A DNA stretch of 64,000 nucleotides, from positions 140,955,215 through 141,019,214 of the forward strand of contig CM065810.1 of the NCBI GenBank assembly GCA_033398695.1. Reading direction: 5' to 3'. Origin of the DNA: Orobanche coerulescens (lineage: Eukaryota > Streptophyta > Magnoliopsida > Lamiales > Orobanchaceae). The position numbers were made by a program, and so were the translations under genes. Shown here in pieces: positions 1 to 11,450 of this stretch. Under the pieces are notes generated by a model that was not told the origin of the DNA, made no database searches, and saw only the letters and a program-made list of their open reading frames with translations. Each line of letters starts with the position of its first letter. Positions within the stretch are counted from its first letter, which is position 1.

Positions 1-330
1 GATCTACCGGAGCTAAATACGAAACACATTAACACTATACATGCCGACATGGCTAACAAGCGAACCATTAGACCGATTTGGTCTTTTACCACAACATACA
101 CATCGAGCATACATTACTCTTTCGTAACTCATACCCACGCGAGGGTTAACATAAATCAACAATCCCGCATAGGGGAAAGTAAACACAACGGAAAGACAAA
201 ACAAAACATCACCAAATATTCAACACCGGTCTTCATGTGATTAGTATCGCCGTCTTCCATCATCCTTCGTAACGATCCTGTGAATTGCTCCCAGCAACTC
301 CGCAAATACACGGGCCTTGTCTGACATCCA

Positions 331-346
331 CCCCGAATACTCGGGG
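331..346 (-). repeat. Conserved LTR hairpin (D copy)
   Basis: CCCCGAATACTCGGGG forms a perfect stem around a short loop. The same hairpin occurs at the equivalent place in the I, II and E LTRs, beside a conserved block about a GGGGGTTAG/TTTTGC motif. It lies in the transcribed R/U5 side of the LTR. Its function is unknown. Confidence 0.7.
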
Positions 347-2192
347 GTTAGCAAAACCCCACTGTTTTGCTAGTGCAAGTATAAATACAAAGACAGGCCA
401 TACAAATCATACTCCAAGAACATAGAAATCATGAATATACTTCCCGAGATAATTCACTTGATCAAAACAATTTAGATTACGAAAGATAAGAATAAAACCA
501 TTTAACAACTTACAAAACATTTTACGATCTCGGGAGTTTTTGAAAACGTTTGGGATTTAAGAATTTTCAAGCCTTTCGAAATGCTTAGGGACATAGCCCA
601 ACAATCGTTTTTTTCAAAATACAAGTCCGATAGCAGATAACAGGGCCCACGACCCAATTATAACATTCCAATCACAACACAGGGGTCCACGACCCAAATC
701 ATCCACATCACATACTCGCAAGAATACCCCGGTGGAAATTACACCGTATCCAACATTACCATGACAACGGTCTCACTCATCATACCACGAGCTACAATGC
801 ACAGAGCAACCACATGTCTCACGTACCCATACCAAATTATCACAACCAAGAGACAATTCATTCACAACACATTTATTAGTGCCATTCCAGCCAAGTACGA
901 TACCATTTGAACTACCATTCTAATCAGACGAAATATGCCCCAAAGATCACAGTTCTCCAACAAAACACTTCAAAGTTAACCTTGGTACGAGACTCACGGC
1001 CACCGTACCCGCAGAGCCCCGTCGGACATCCCCGGGTGGTTAACCATAGTTCGCGATACGAAACTCACGGCAACGTATCCCTAGAGGCCTCGTCGGACCG
1101 TCCCTAGGTGAACATACACATATCATCCACAACGCCACGGGAAGCCATAATTCGAATACTAGAATATGCATACAAATGCTAGGTACTTCGCTAGAATGGC
1201 CACTTTAGTCGACGTACACTCACAACTAATGTCACACAACCACAAGTAAATACCAATACCAAGCAACACCAAGTGTCACAATCTCCTCACGAAGGAATAA
1301 CAACCAATATCGCACACATTACGTTCTTACCGAACAAGTACACATAACATTACGTAATCCCGGCAAAGGATTACGGTCTATTAAACTCACTCAAAGTGAT
1401 CGTAGCATCTTTCAACATACCAAACCAACACATATATTCCGAGAACACATATATTCACGAATTACAAGAATTATTGTTGAAAGACAACATTTATCGAGAA
1501 CATACCGATCCCTTTTTACGTTCATTAAACATTGGATTTCGCATAAAATCATTTATCAATAATTATGCCTACGAAACATGAAATGTATGGACAAGATACT
1601 TGCCTCAAAATCGGTACGCAAGTATTAAGCGAACACGGCTCAGCGGAAAGCTTCAAACGCCCAATGCTATCGAAGCGGAAGACGGCGGCGAGCGAAAGGG
1701 TTCAACGCGGTTTCTTCTAAAGAAACACGACCATAACATAATACAATCAATAAATCATCGACAATACGATGAATAATAATCGTAGAACTCCCGAAAACCC
1801 CTCTAAGGCATTTTAGGACACCTTCAAGGCGTCGGTCAAGAACTCAACTCAAACAACGAATCGATACGATCCAACCATGGAATAACAAGGAAATGATATA
1901 ATACATCTAAATAATCATCAATCCATCAACAAAGCGGAAAGAATCGGACAAAACCCCAAAATCCCCAATTATCCAAAAAGGTAGGGTTTCAAGAGATATT
2001 ACCTTGAGTGATTCAAGTATTTAGATTCGTAGAACACGCGTTGGATTGATTGTCGGGCTTCACAACCGAAGAAGAATGATGAAAATCAACCCTCCAAATG
2101 ATAATGATGAGAAGCTCTCCTCCTCTCTCACTCTCTCTCGCGTCTAAGGAAAAAGAAGAAGGAAATGAGTCATTTCACGCTCAAAACAACAC

Positions 2193-2310
2193 ATTTATAG
2201 TGTAACACAGCGGGACCTATCGGCCGGCTATCGGCCGATAGGCCCAACCGATACCCTATACAAATGCCGGCGGTAGAGTCTATCGGCCCTCCTATCGGCC
2301 GAAAGGCTCT
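2193..2310 (-). promoter_or_regulatory. D LTR core promoter with CTATCGGCC palindrome array
   Basis: On the minus strand a TATA box (CTATAAAT, 2193-2200) is preceded by four copies of CTATCGGCC (2217, 2228, 2280, 2292). The second is a perfect 14-nt palindrome, CTATCGGCCGATAG. The array sits between the TATA box and a block homologous to the F and E LTRs. It is likely an upstream activating array; binding factors are unknown. Confidence 0.55.
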
Positions 2311-2996
2311 GGGCCAGTGCCCGACAGTGACAGTCTTTCACTAAAGCGACCATAACTCTCTCGTGGGACTCGATTGACTCACCGTTTGAACCATTGGAAA
2401 GCTAACTCGATGTTCTATAATATTGCAAAGATTTATAATTTTTGGAGTCAGCAAAAATTAATGGTGATCTAACAAAGTCGAACTCATACTTAGAAAAGTC
2501 GTTTAGTAATCTGAATTCAACAAAGCGACACCGAAACCCGAGCACGAATACGAACCGAAGATACGGTTACGAGGTACTCACAAAGACGAATCTAAGAGCT
2601 AGTAGAACACACGATTTCGACCACCCGAAGGCTCGAAATTCGACAACGGAAGGTAATTACCCCAAACTTTGGGAAATTACGAAAATGGCCCAATGCCGAA
2701 AATCACCATACGACGAATAATCAAACCAAAGCTCACAACACGTCTAACAAAGTTAAACGGACTTGCGGGAAACTCGAAACAACGGTTTGGACGAGATTCT
2801 CAAGAATCGAACTCAAGTGCGGAAAAGTTGCTAAAAGCACGAACTCAGCGAAACGATACCGAAACGAACTCGGATGTCAAAAGTGTAGAATTAATCATTC
2901 TCGAGAATGACGAAGCGGACATGAGCGAGTCGTCAAAGCAGACTTCCTGAAAGAAAAAAAAGAAATTACCGGAAATCGAAAATTGCGGATATTACA

Positions 2997-4704
2997 ATTA
3001 AATGTCAAGCCATTCCACATTACACTGAAATGTTCAATCAAGTATGTAAACCAAAACAACACAAATATCATGATCATCACAACGACTCTTAACCAACATA
3101 ACACACATTCGGTACACAATACATTGAACAACCACGTGTACAACCATCTCATATGTACATCGCAATCCTGCACAAATGGCACGACGCCTAACACGGATAC
3201 CAATATATCACTATTATCACAAAGCCTTCAAATTTCGGAAAACACGACCAACTCAAACGGAACATATTTACGGAGGCAAGCAAAATCGTCATACATATCA
3301 TACGTAATTACTAGTCACAAGATACAAGTCGTATAATAAGATACTTGCCTTAATAACCGCTACCAAACGTTCGGAAGAACACCGTTCGACCAGGAAGCTC
3401 GGACCAGAAGGAGACAACGAGCGGAAGGGTTCCGACTCGAGTTCTTCACAAGAATTCGACCTAACAATATATAATCAATAAATCATCGATCATACGAGGA
3501 AGAATAATCGTAGAACGCTCGAATTCTCTTTGTGACATTTTATCGAACACCTTCAAGGCGTCGATAAAATACTCAATAAAACGACAAATCCGTGGCAATC
3601 CAACCGTGGAATAACAAGGAATTAGATATAATATAGCTTAACAATCATCAATCCATCAATATTCTTAGTTAAAACGGATTAAACGGACGAAATCGAACAA
3701 AATACCCAAAATCCCCAAAATTAGATTTCTAGAAAATCGGCTGATTCGCTCGATCAAAGGATGTTATAGGATGGATGATTGATGATATGAACTCCAAAAC
3801 TTCATGGATTTGTTGACAAACAACATCTCTCCATGATAGGAACAACCCGACCGCGGAAGAGAAGTAGAAGCAGAAGGAAAAATGGCGAAAAAACGAGTGG
3901 TGGGCCTTAAATAAGTGCACGGTGTGCCGCGGCCAATGAGTGTGCCGCGGCACGAGCCCAAAAATGGCTCCCGGTGGTCGGCGGTGTGCCGCGGCTCGGC
4001 CGGCGTGTGCCGCGGCACCCAGTATAGTCGGTTTGGCGAAAAAATGCCACGAGTGTGCGCGGCCCTGCCCGGCATGTCTGCGGCCTCTACGGCTGCTTTG
4101 CTCGGCCGGAAGGCTGCCGAGCACTACCGGCCGTGACTCGGCCAGAAGGCTGCCGAGCACTGCCGGCCGTGACTCGGCGATCTGGCACAGGCCCGGTGCC
4201 GGCCATGTCGGCGGGGCGACTCCGACGGCGACGACCGAAACCCGAACGTGAATACGAATCGATGATACGGTTACAACGTACTCGCAAAGACGAATCTAAG
4301 AGCTAAGAGAACACACAATTCTGACCAACCGAAGGCTCGGAATCCGACAACGGAAGTAATTACCCAAAACTTTGGGAAATTACGAAAATGGCCCAAAACG
4401 TCCGAAAATCACGATACGCGATCGTAACACCAAACCAAAGCTTGCGACAAGAATAATAACATTAAATGAACTTACGAGAAACTCGAAACAACAGTTTCGG
4501 ACGAGATTCGCAAGAATCGAACTCAAGTGCGGAAAAGCGTCTAAAAAGCTCGGAACTCAGCAAAACGATACCGAAACGAACTCGGATGACAAAAAGTGCA
4601 GAATTAATCATTCTCGAAATGACGAAACGGTCATGAGCGAGTCGTCAAAACGGACTTTCTCCGAAAAAAAGAAATTACCGGAAATCGAAATTACGGGTAT
4701 TACA
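2997..4704 (-). repeat. Left LTR of I/II (3' LTR of unit I), truncated by D
   Basis: It aligns with 13340-15361 and 33430-35152. It ends with CGGGTATTACA directly before the PPT of interior I. The missing left part lies beyond D, outside the window. Confidence 0.85.
3907..4200 (-). promoter_or_regulatory. I/II LTR promoter with TGTGCCGCGGC array (left copy)
   Basis: A TATA-like TTAAATAA at 3907-3914 is preceded (minus strand) by four copies of TGTGCCGCGGC at 3923, 3941, 3985 and 4006, which include the palindrome GTGCCGCGGCAC. A GCCGAGCAC/GGCCGTGACTCGGC repeat extends to about 4200. The other two LTRs carry the same arrangement, with copy-number differences. Confidence 0.6.
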
Positions 4705-5369
4705 TTCTACCCTCCTTAAAAGAAGTTTCGTCCCGAAACTTAAAACAAGTAGGGAGAAGCAATATCCACAGTCAGGAAGACTCGACGAGATACACAAAAA
4801 CCGAAAACTCGCGCCTAACGGCGAAACGCTGCAAGAAACGCCAAAAGACATACGGCGTGAAAACACGCTCCACGACCAACACAATGCCACCGACTAAGAT
4901 TCAAAACAATAACGAGAAATTAACGTCACATCACATGCACACATTTAATCAAAGAAACGCACGCGACAACAAGCCGCACCCGACTAAAACGGCTATGCGA
5001 AAGAAACAAATAGAATAACACGATAGAAATCACTCCGATACTCATCAACAAGAAAATGTCCGACGTCAAAATACAAATAATTTCAAGATAACGAGAAAAT
5101 GAGAATACGGATATTACATTCTATCACACAAAAATAAGTTTCGCCCGAAACTTAAACTAAGGTTATCACGGTGATACGAAACAAAATATAACGACACATA
5201 ATAAAATACCATGCTCATGACCTCGTGGTCCACCGACACGCCTCCGCAGTTCAAAACTAAACGGGAACTTACACAAAACAAAATATCATTCAACAAGTTC
5301 CAAATGTAAAAGCGTCACGAAACATCTCTACAGGCGAAACAATCCGTGTAGCGAGTACCAAAAACACCA

Positions 5370-6206
5370 TCACTAGACATTACCGGGACTCAAAGACACC
5401 GACTTGGGTCTTTTGGGTTCTCTAAGCGACCGAGAAGGTCCCATACTCGGGCGATACGAGGGTTGAGGTGTGGGAATCCCAATTCCCTTACTTCCCGATG
5501 CATCATCGAAATCTTACCTTTTTCGCTACCGATACGGACTCGGTAGACATTATAGCCATCTCAAACGCCAAGGCTCGATCCCGATAGTCCTTCAAGGTTG
5601 TACACATAAAAGGAGCCATACACTGCCGAATCGAGGTTTCATACGCATATCGAAATAACGAACCTTATACGCCTCACTTTTCACACGATCCGAACATAAC
5701 ACAGTGTAAATGCAGGATATCGACACGTCCGAGGGCATAGCGAGAAAAACTCGACAATCCTACGCTCTTTAACGGGCGGCGGACAATACTCGGCCTCCAT
5801 GGCGCTTTGAATTGATCCAAGTAGCGAGACGATCACTAGGCGCTACGGCCTCCCACCATCTGCAGATTCCTGTCGAGTAGGTATTGAGCAATAGGCACTC
5901 TTCTCTCATCGGGGCAAGCTACGGCATCAAATGTTGTCCCATTTGGAAGAGCCAATTCTCGACTAACGAATCCGAAGAACCTACAAAACGGGGCGGGTGC
6001 ATTCTCATCACATCTCGTAACCACTTACCAGCTCCGTTATCTTCATCCGGAATCCCGTCTCGGTGTACGGTCTGATTCATAAGCGCCAACCGGTCAGTCA
6101 CCTGATGAAGGATGGTGGCGGCGCCAATATCATCATTACCTCTGGATGATTGCTGCTGATCACGACCACGACTACGACCACGTCCTCGGCCACGGCCTCT
6201 CGGCAT
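5370..6206 (-). pseudogene. gag: Decayed chromoviral gag (unit I)
   Basis: Gag would form the cytoplasmic nucleocapsid-like particle. The start is the ATG at 6204-6206, opening MPRGRGRGRGRSRGRDQ, an RG-rich N-terminus that matches unit II. The core motif MHPPRFVGSSDSL and the segment CPDERRVPIAQYLLD fit the Ty3/gypsy gag (Retrotrans_gag) domain. Frame breaks occur near 5940, 5870 and 5830 and further left, where unit II shows extra CTG/CAG-containing bases. Pieces downstream match unit II's C-terminal part (MKPQIRQCMAPF). No zinc knuckle is visible, and the reading ends in a proline/serine-rich tail. It is non-functional as written, although some breaks may be consensus errors. Confidence 0.7.
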
Positions 6207-7617
6207 ACTGGACGGACGACCAATAAAAATAACACATCCAAACAAGTATCACAACGTCAAGATAAGACAATAAATAGCAGCACGTGAAAACATCAACTCC
6301 AAGTCATCACACAAGTGCACGAACTAACACTGTAATTTTAGAACTTCATTAAAAAAAAATCCACACAGTCACATCAACAGAGAGGTTTGGATTTTTTTTT
6401 CCAAATCAAACACGGTCAAAACCACACATGTATCGCAGGGATCAAACACTAACAACAAAAATAAAATGTTTCCGGGGTATTATTCAAATGATAAAATTTT
6501 AAAATTCTCAAGTTTGAAAAAAAATGGCGAAATGAAATTTTTGAAAACTCTTATAATACCTCGGTCGTTTGATTAAAGCCATGTATCTCATTATCAAAAC
6601 TGTTTTGATTGAAGCTATTTGCAAAACAACACATTGAGGCTTCAATCTTTTCGCTAGACGATGTCGTCAAAATGACCTTATCAATATATCATTACCTTTA
6701 CTAGCGTTATACGGGGTAACAACATGTTACCACGCCATCCATCACTGATATATCATGAGATTAGATAACCATGGGGCACGGGTACAACTGTAATAACAAA
6801 TTTCTACCGGTCAGTCAAAGTTTACGGCCGTAACAACATGCGGTTTACGGTCGTAACAACTCGAGCTTAGGGCCGTAATGGAAAACATCTTACGGCCGTA
6901 ACATCTAGGCTGCGGATCGCAGAATTGTCCTGATAGCCCCCAACACACAAACACATAACATTTAAATTAGAAAATTAGGGCCGTTTTCCAAAACAAGATT
7001 TTTCCAAAATTTTGATTTCCACAAAAATGCTCAAATCGGTAGTCTTTAAGGAAAAACGTTTTCAAAGCTACCCGTAGCGGGTATAATTACAACAATCCAA
7101 AATAGTCGATATTAAAACCACATGCCCAAATGGCAAACAGGGTCGCCAATTCAATCACATACATCTCATGGCATCAAGTTTAAACACACAAAATCATTCA
7201 TCGGAGTTTCTCACAAACTCTACCGTAAAACCCATCAAGGTTCACAACTTTCACACCATACCAACCACGTGGTGGCTCAAGGGCCAAACATCAATACATC
7301 CAGTTCTATACACGTACGGCGTATCAGTATCGAATACAACTTCATTACACAACACGTGTAAATAAAATTATGCACCACAAATATCACACATAAATGAAAT
7401 CATGAACACAATTATTATGCATAAAAGAGGAGACTTACATCAACAGGTTGCACGGAGGTGACGGTCGCCCACGATACTAATCTCGTCTGACAACATATCC
7501 GACACGTTGTGACTACGCACAACTCAACTTGTCACCTGACGACTCGAACGACAAGACCACACATTACTCGACAAACCACGACTGACTCGACCCGACTGCC
7601 CAGTTTACGCAACCTAA

Positions 7618-7629
7618 GCTCCGATACCA
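7618..7629 (-). other. Primer binding site of unit I
   Basis: The minus strand reads TGGTATCGGAGC four bases inside the LTR edge. It is complementary to the 3' end of plant initiator tRNA-Met (canonical TGGTATCAGAGC), with one A-to-G difference. This fixes the orientation of unit I. Confidence 0.85.
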
Positions 7630-8015
7630 TAAATGTAACACCCCCAAAACCGTATGGGAATATTACACGCCGTAAACCCTTTCCGCAAGGATCTACCAGG
7701 CTAAACGTCCATAAACAACCAAATGCTTGCCCGGCCAGGGTCAAACAATATAATAATACAGACCATTAAGGTCACTTACACATAAACACACAGACCGATG
7801 AGGTCACACAACTCTATCAACAGGACTGACTAACAACATTACCCACACAGGGTTCGAAATACAATACTACGGAAGACTGAATCAACTCTAACAATACAAA
7901 TAAACTCTACCAACTCTCAACTCTTGATTAGTATCGCAGCTCGTCATCCCCTTGTGCCAATCCTGTGACTGCTCCCATGAACCTGCATGTACCTGGACGC
8001 AAAACAGACATCCAC

Positions 8016-8033
8016 CCCCCGAATACTCGGGGG
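8016..8033 (-). repeat. Conserved LTR hairpin (unit I)
   Basis: CCCCCGAATACTCGGGGG is a near-perfect inverted repeat. It is also present at 18725-18742 and, reverse-complemented, at 36657-36674 and 51001-51018. A lies just downstream, inserted at CAAGT. Confidence 0.7.
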
Positions 8034-8066
8034 TTAGTAAAACTCCACTGTTTTACTAGTGCAAGT

Positions 8067-9254
8067 TGTTGTTGCCCAAAATATTTATCCGAAGATTAAT
8101 ACTGCTGGAAGACGGACAACAAACAACAATTGCGGGAGCACTTCCGAGAGAAGATAAATAATACAAGATTTGCCGGGTTTGTTAGGCCCGGGCTTGAATG
8201 CTCTCGCGAGATGTTATTAATACAAATATTCGTGGATACAAGTATTAATGAGAGAAATCTAAATACAATGAGTGTAAAAAGACTCTATTGATCCGGCTCC
8301 TGAGCAAAGCTTGGTGTTCTTCGTCCCGCCGATAATCTGCTCGAGGAGAAAAGGCCGGGAGAAGTAAGACCGAAAGAAAGCTGTTGCCAAGAGTTGGATG
8401 TTAGCCAAGTGCAAGTATTTGCTTCTGTATAGTGTGAAATGCGGGAATGCAGAGTGTTCAGAGAGTCAGAATCTCGGTCCCTTTACAAGTGCCTGCTGCC
8501 TTGTATATATAGAGGCTGAGGGGCCCTGTCCCCTAGTGGGTGATCGCCTTTCGGCATTTAATGTAACGGGGCGATCGTCCTAAAGGGCACATGGGCTGCC
8601 TGCCAAAAGTCCAAAGCTACAGCTGGTGGCCAGCCGTGCGGTCCAATGAGGATCCAGCACGCGTCCGGAAGTACTGTCACAGGAGGTCCCACTTTGTCAC
8701 TTTCGGCGGACCTTGTCAGTAGGTGCAGTAGGCGCCAGGCTGTAGTCATATGTCTTGTCCGCCAACTCCTTTCGCAGGTCTGGGCCCTGTTGGTAGGTGA
8801 GGTAGGTGACAGGTTTGTCAGCGCCTTTTGTGGATCTGCACGTGGGGTCAGTTTTGAGACTTGGCCTTGGCCGACTGGATGGCCATCGGCCCAGATCGTC
8901 ATGATGCGGTCGCCTCTAGCTGGACAACCGAGGATCGTTCTCGGCCAGCCACTGAAGGTCGGCAATGGTCGGTCGCCAAGGGTCGGTCGGCAAAGCGCTG
9001 AGAGATGATCGTCCATAAGTCGGTCGCCAGAAGTCGGTCGCCAGGCGCCGAGCGATGATCGTACTGGATGTCGATCGCTCGACACCGGGACTTGTCACAG
9101 GACCTTGGTACGGGCGACTCATGCTTGTCTTTCGGGCCAAAGCTAGGTCGCCTGGTCGCTGGTCGGCAGATCTGCCTTGTCTCCTCGGCGGTAAGTCGGT
9201 CGCTCGGCCTCGGAGGCGTTCGCCAGTCGGAAGGTGTTAAATCTTGACACAACA
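8067..9254 (-). repeat. 3' LTR of element A
   Basis: It is 1188 bp. The minus-strand TATA box (TATATATA) is at 8504-8511. A CpG-rich degenerate repeat of GGTCGCCA/CGATCG units fills about 8880-9200. The adjoining PPT-like GGGGGGCAAT lies at 9255-9264 (minus). The large GC-rich ORFs here on both strands are by-products of this repeat. Confidence 0.88.
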
Positions 9255-10160
9255 ATTGCCCCCCAGCTTGCTCCTATGTTGAAGGCATGGGGCGAGGTGG
9301 TTCTTGCTGGTGATCGCGTCTGGACGAGGACGGGCGATCTGAGCCGACTTAGGACTTGGACTTGGGCTATCATAGTCGATTGGCTTAGCTATCTTTCGGT
9401 CTTGTACCTGCAAAAACAACATTGGCCGATCCCCCATGGAAACTTGGTGGTTTCGCTTTGTTTGAGGAATCGTGCACAGTCGCGGAGATCGATGGACCGA
9501 CCCCATGACCGTGTCTTGGTGCGCGAAGACAATGAGTGTCTCGTGACTCACTTTATTATGAGGGTCCTCTGTTAGGCTGCGCCTCGCCTCGTATTTAAAC
9601 GAAGGGCGTGCGGTCTCGGTCTAGAGGAGTCCTTGCGCGGGGCAGCGTCGGATGAATCAACTCCACGCCCGCGGCTTGTTAGCTCTGCTTCCACCTCGGC
9701 CAGCCATGGAGATGGCTGACCTCGACGGTGTACGTTGAGACGGGGTTGTGGCACGTCGCATTGTCCGGGTTCACCATGTCAGATGATGAACCTTTGAGGG
9801 CGAGCGATCGTGTCCACTGATTAATGTTGGAGAGCCCTCCGACTATGCCGGCCTTGTATTTAAACGAAGGGCGGGCGATCTTGGCCGAAAGGGACCTTGC
9901 ATGGCCGAAGCAGCCGATTCCATCGACTGCCAGGACCATGGCTTTATGATGTGCGGTGGAGGCGATCTTGTGCCTTAGTCCGTCATGTTATATGCTGGAC
10001 TGTAGATGGCGATCGTGTCCTCCGGACTGCGGATGATGTAGCGTGATGATCGGCGATCGGGTCGGAAGACGGCGATCGTCGCTCGGCTGCCGATCGCTTA
10101 TTCGTAGGTCGATATTGGCGATCGGGCGGGAGATCGTCGTCCGGGTGCCGATCGCGCTGC
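9255..10160 (-). other. Element A 3' untranslated interior
   Basis: It lies between the gag end and the 3' LTR. It holds two copies of a segment containing GTATTTAAACGAAGGGCG (9591 and 9856) and many CGATCG strings. No protein domain is seen. Confidence 0.6.
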
Positions 10161-11325
10161 TCACAGGCTAAGAAGAAACCTTTGCCTGGCCAGAAAATCT
10201 GCGGCTCTTGCCCGGAAGGCTGCGTAGGTCGTAGGTTGGGTCTTCGTAAGATGCCTGAACATAGGCGAAAAACCGTGAAAACCTCCTAGGACCGCGTAGA
10301 GGGCGGTCTCATCGCTTATGGGCTCGCCATTGAGGATGATTACGTCTACCCGGTCGATGTAGTCCAAGTCGGACTCTTCTTCTCCCTGCTTGATTTGCAT
10401 CATGCGAAGGGGACCTTCGGGCCGGACGACCCTGGTGGCGAAGTACTCGGTGAAGCCGTGCGCCAGCTCGTTAAAGGAGCCAATGGACCGAGGTGGCAAT
10501 GAAGTGTACCACCGGTGGGCGAGGTCGTCCAGCGTCAGAGGGAACATTCGGCATCTGGTCGCGTCAGATGCCCCGCACCCAGTCATGTAGATGTTAAACT
10601 TCCTCAGGTGCACTTGGGGGTCCGATCGCCCAAGTGAGCGGGGGCGAGCTCGATGTCGATCGTGAGCGGCTCGCATGGCCCGGCGATCGTCTTCTTGGCG
10701 CCTGCCCTGGATTCCAGGAGCGCCTTCATGTCGTCGAGTTGACGTTGCATCGCAGCCATCGCCGTGGCTTGGTCGCTTGCCGATCGGCTTTGGGAGCAGG
10801 AGCCGAGGCGATCGTGTACCGATCTCCGGGCTCCGCTACCGCCGACCTCGGCAATTCGGCGAGGAGCCGGACGGCTAGGCGCCTCGGGAGTCGGGTAGGC
10901 CGAGCTCGGTGACGGACTCAAACTCCGTCGTCTCGTAGGCTGGGCCGGGCGCCCGGTAGCAGTCGGGTCACCGCCCGGGCGATCGAGACGAGAGGTGCCC
11001 GGGCGCGGCGCCTCTTCTGCGGACGGGAGCCTCTGGCGGCCCTTTCGACCCGATGGCGCCTTGAGCTTCCGCTTGATCTTCCGGCGAGAGACCGGCGGTA
11101 GGCTGGAGGCGCGTCGAGAGCACTCCGTCGCTCTGTAGGACGGCCGGGGCCCCTTCGATCTGTTCCTTGGTTCGGAACGATCGAGCGAGAGGCTTGGGCC
11201 GCCGTCCGAGGACGGATCGGCGTCTCGACGCGGCGGCTACCTTCCACCATCGGTGTGGCTCGGGCCCGAGTGCAGGCAGTGCAGCCGGTGATCGGCGGCT
11301 CTCTTGACGCGGAGGCGGAAGACAT
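10161..11325 (-). pseudogene. gag: Tat-type gag of element A, frameshifted
   Basis: Reading begins at the minus ATG (11323-11325) with MSSASAS, the same start as C (54920) and probably B (29933). The N-terminal third is Arg/Pro-rich. After frameshifts near 10920 and 10610-10680, the segment 10161-10676 encodes the gag core: HLRKFNIYMTGCGASDATR, CRMFPLTLDDLAHRWYTSLP, GSFNELAHGFTEYFA, then an ARAADFLARQRFLL tail. This pattern fits the Retrotrans_gag domain of Tat-lineage Ty3/gypsy elements. No zinc knuckle, protease or RT follows. Particle assembly would have needed an autonomous partner. Confidence 0.8.
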
Positions 11326-11450
11326 GTTTTACGAAGGATTTCTTTGAAGTGCGGTAAGTGTCACTTCAAGTATACTTGAGAACAGTGAGTGTTCTTCGGG
11401 ACGGTAGGTATAAAAAATCGAGGGTTGGATACCCTCCTTCTAGCGCCAAT

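Larger units (their letters stand above)
1..2996 (-). mobile_element. Element D: partial LTR of a chromoviral Ty3/gypsy retrotransposon
   Basis: This is one long LTR whose TGTAACAC-type edge lies outside the window. Its right edge reads GGATATTACA and is followed by ATTAA, the likely target duplication, within sequence that is uninterrupted in the other I/II LTRs (...AATCATTAAATGTCAAG). It shares two blocks with other LTRs here: the hairpin region near 331 and the block at about 2340-2480 next to the promoter, also found in F and E. It also carries a block at 2535-2630 that is typical of I/II LTRs, so it is mosaic. Short ORFs inside it have no recognisable domain. The minus orientation is inferred from the TATA/array order and from homology to I/II. 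Confidence 0.75.
4705..7633 (-). mobile_element. Interior of unit I (gag-only)
   Basis: It is 2.9 kb. The minus-strand PPT (TTTTAAGGAGGGTAGA) lies just right of 4704. The stretch 4722-5370 has no coding signal, but at about 5110-5160 it repeats a PPT/LTR-edge-like string (GATATTACATTCTATC... GTTTCG). Gag remnants occupy about 5370-6206. From 6250 to 7617 there is a long AT-rich untranslated leader with only fortuitous ORFs. No protease, RT or integrase motif is present. Confidence 0.8.

Noticed and set aside
3729..4251. 143- and 103-codon ORFs across the I/II promoter array
   Set aside because: They overlap on both strands, come from CCGCGG repeats and are not kept between the three LTR copies.
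8558..9085. Long GC-rich ORFs (up to 175 codons, both strands) in A, and their equivalents at 11922-12449, 28588-29117 and 32063-32589
   Set aside because: They lie wholly in LTR U3 arrays, overlap ORFs on the other strand, are rich in Arg/Pro/Asp from CGATCG units, and have no domain.
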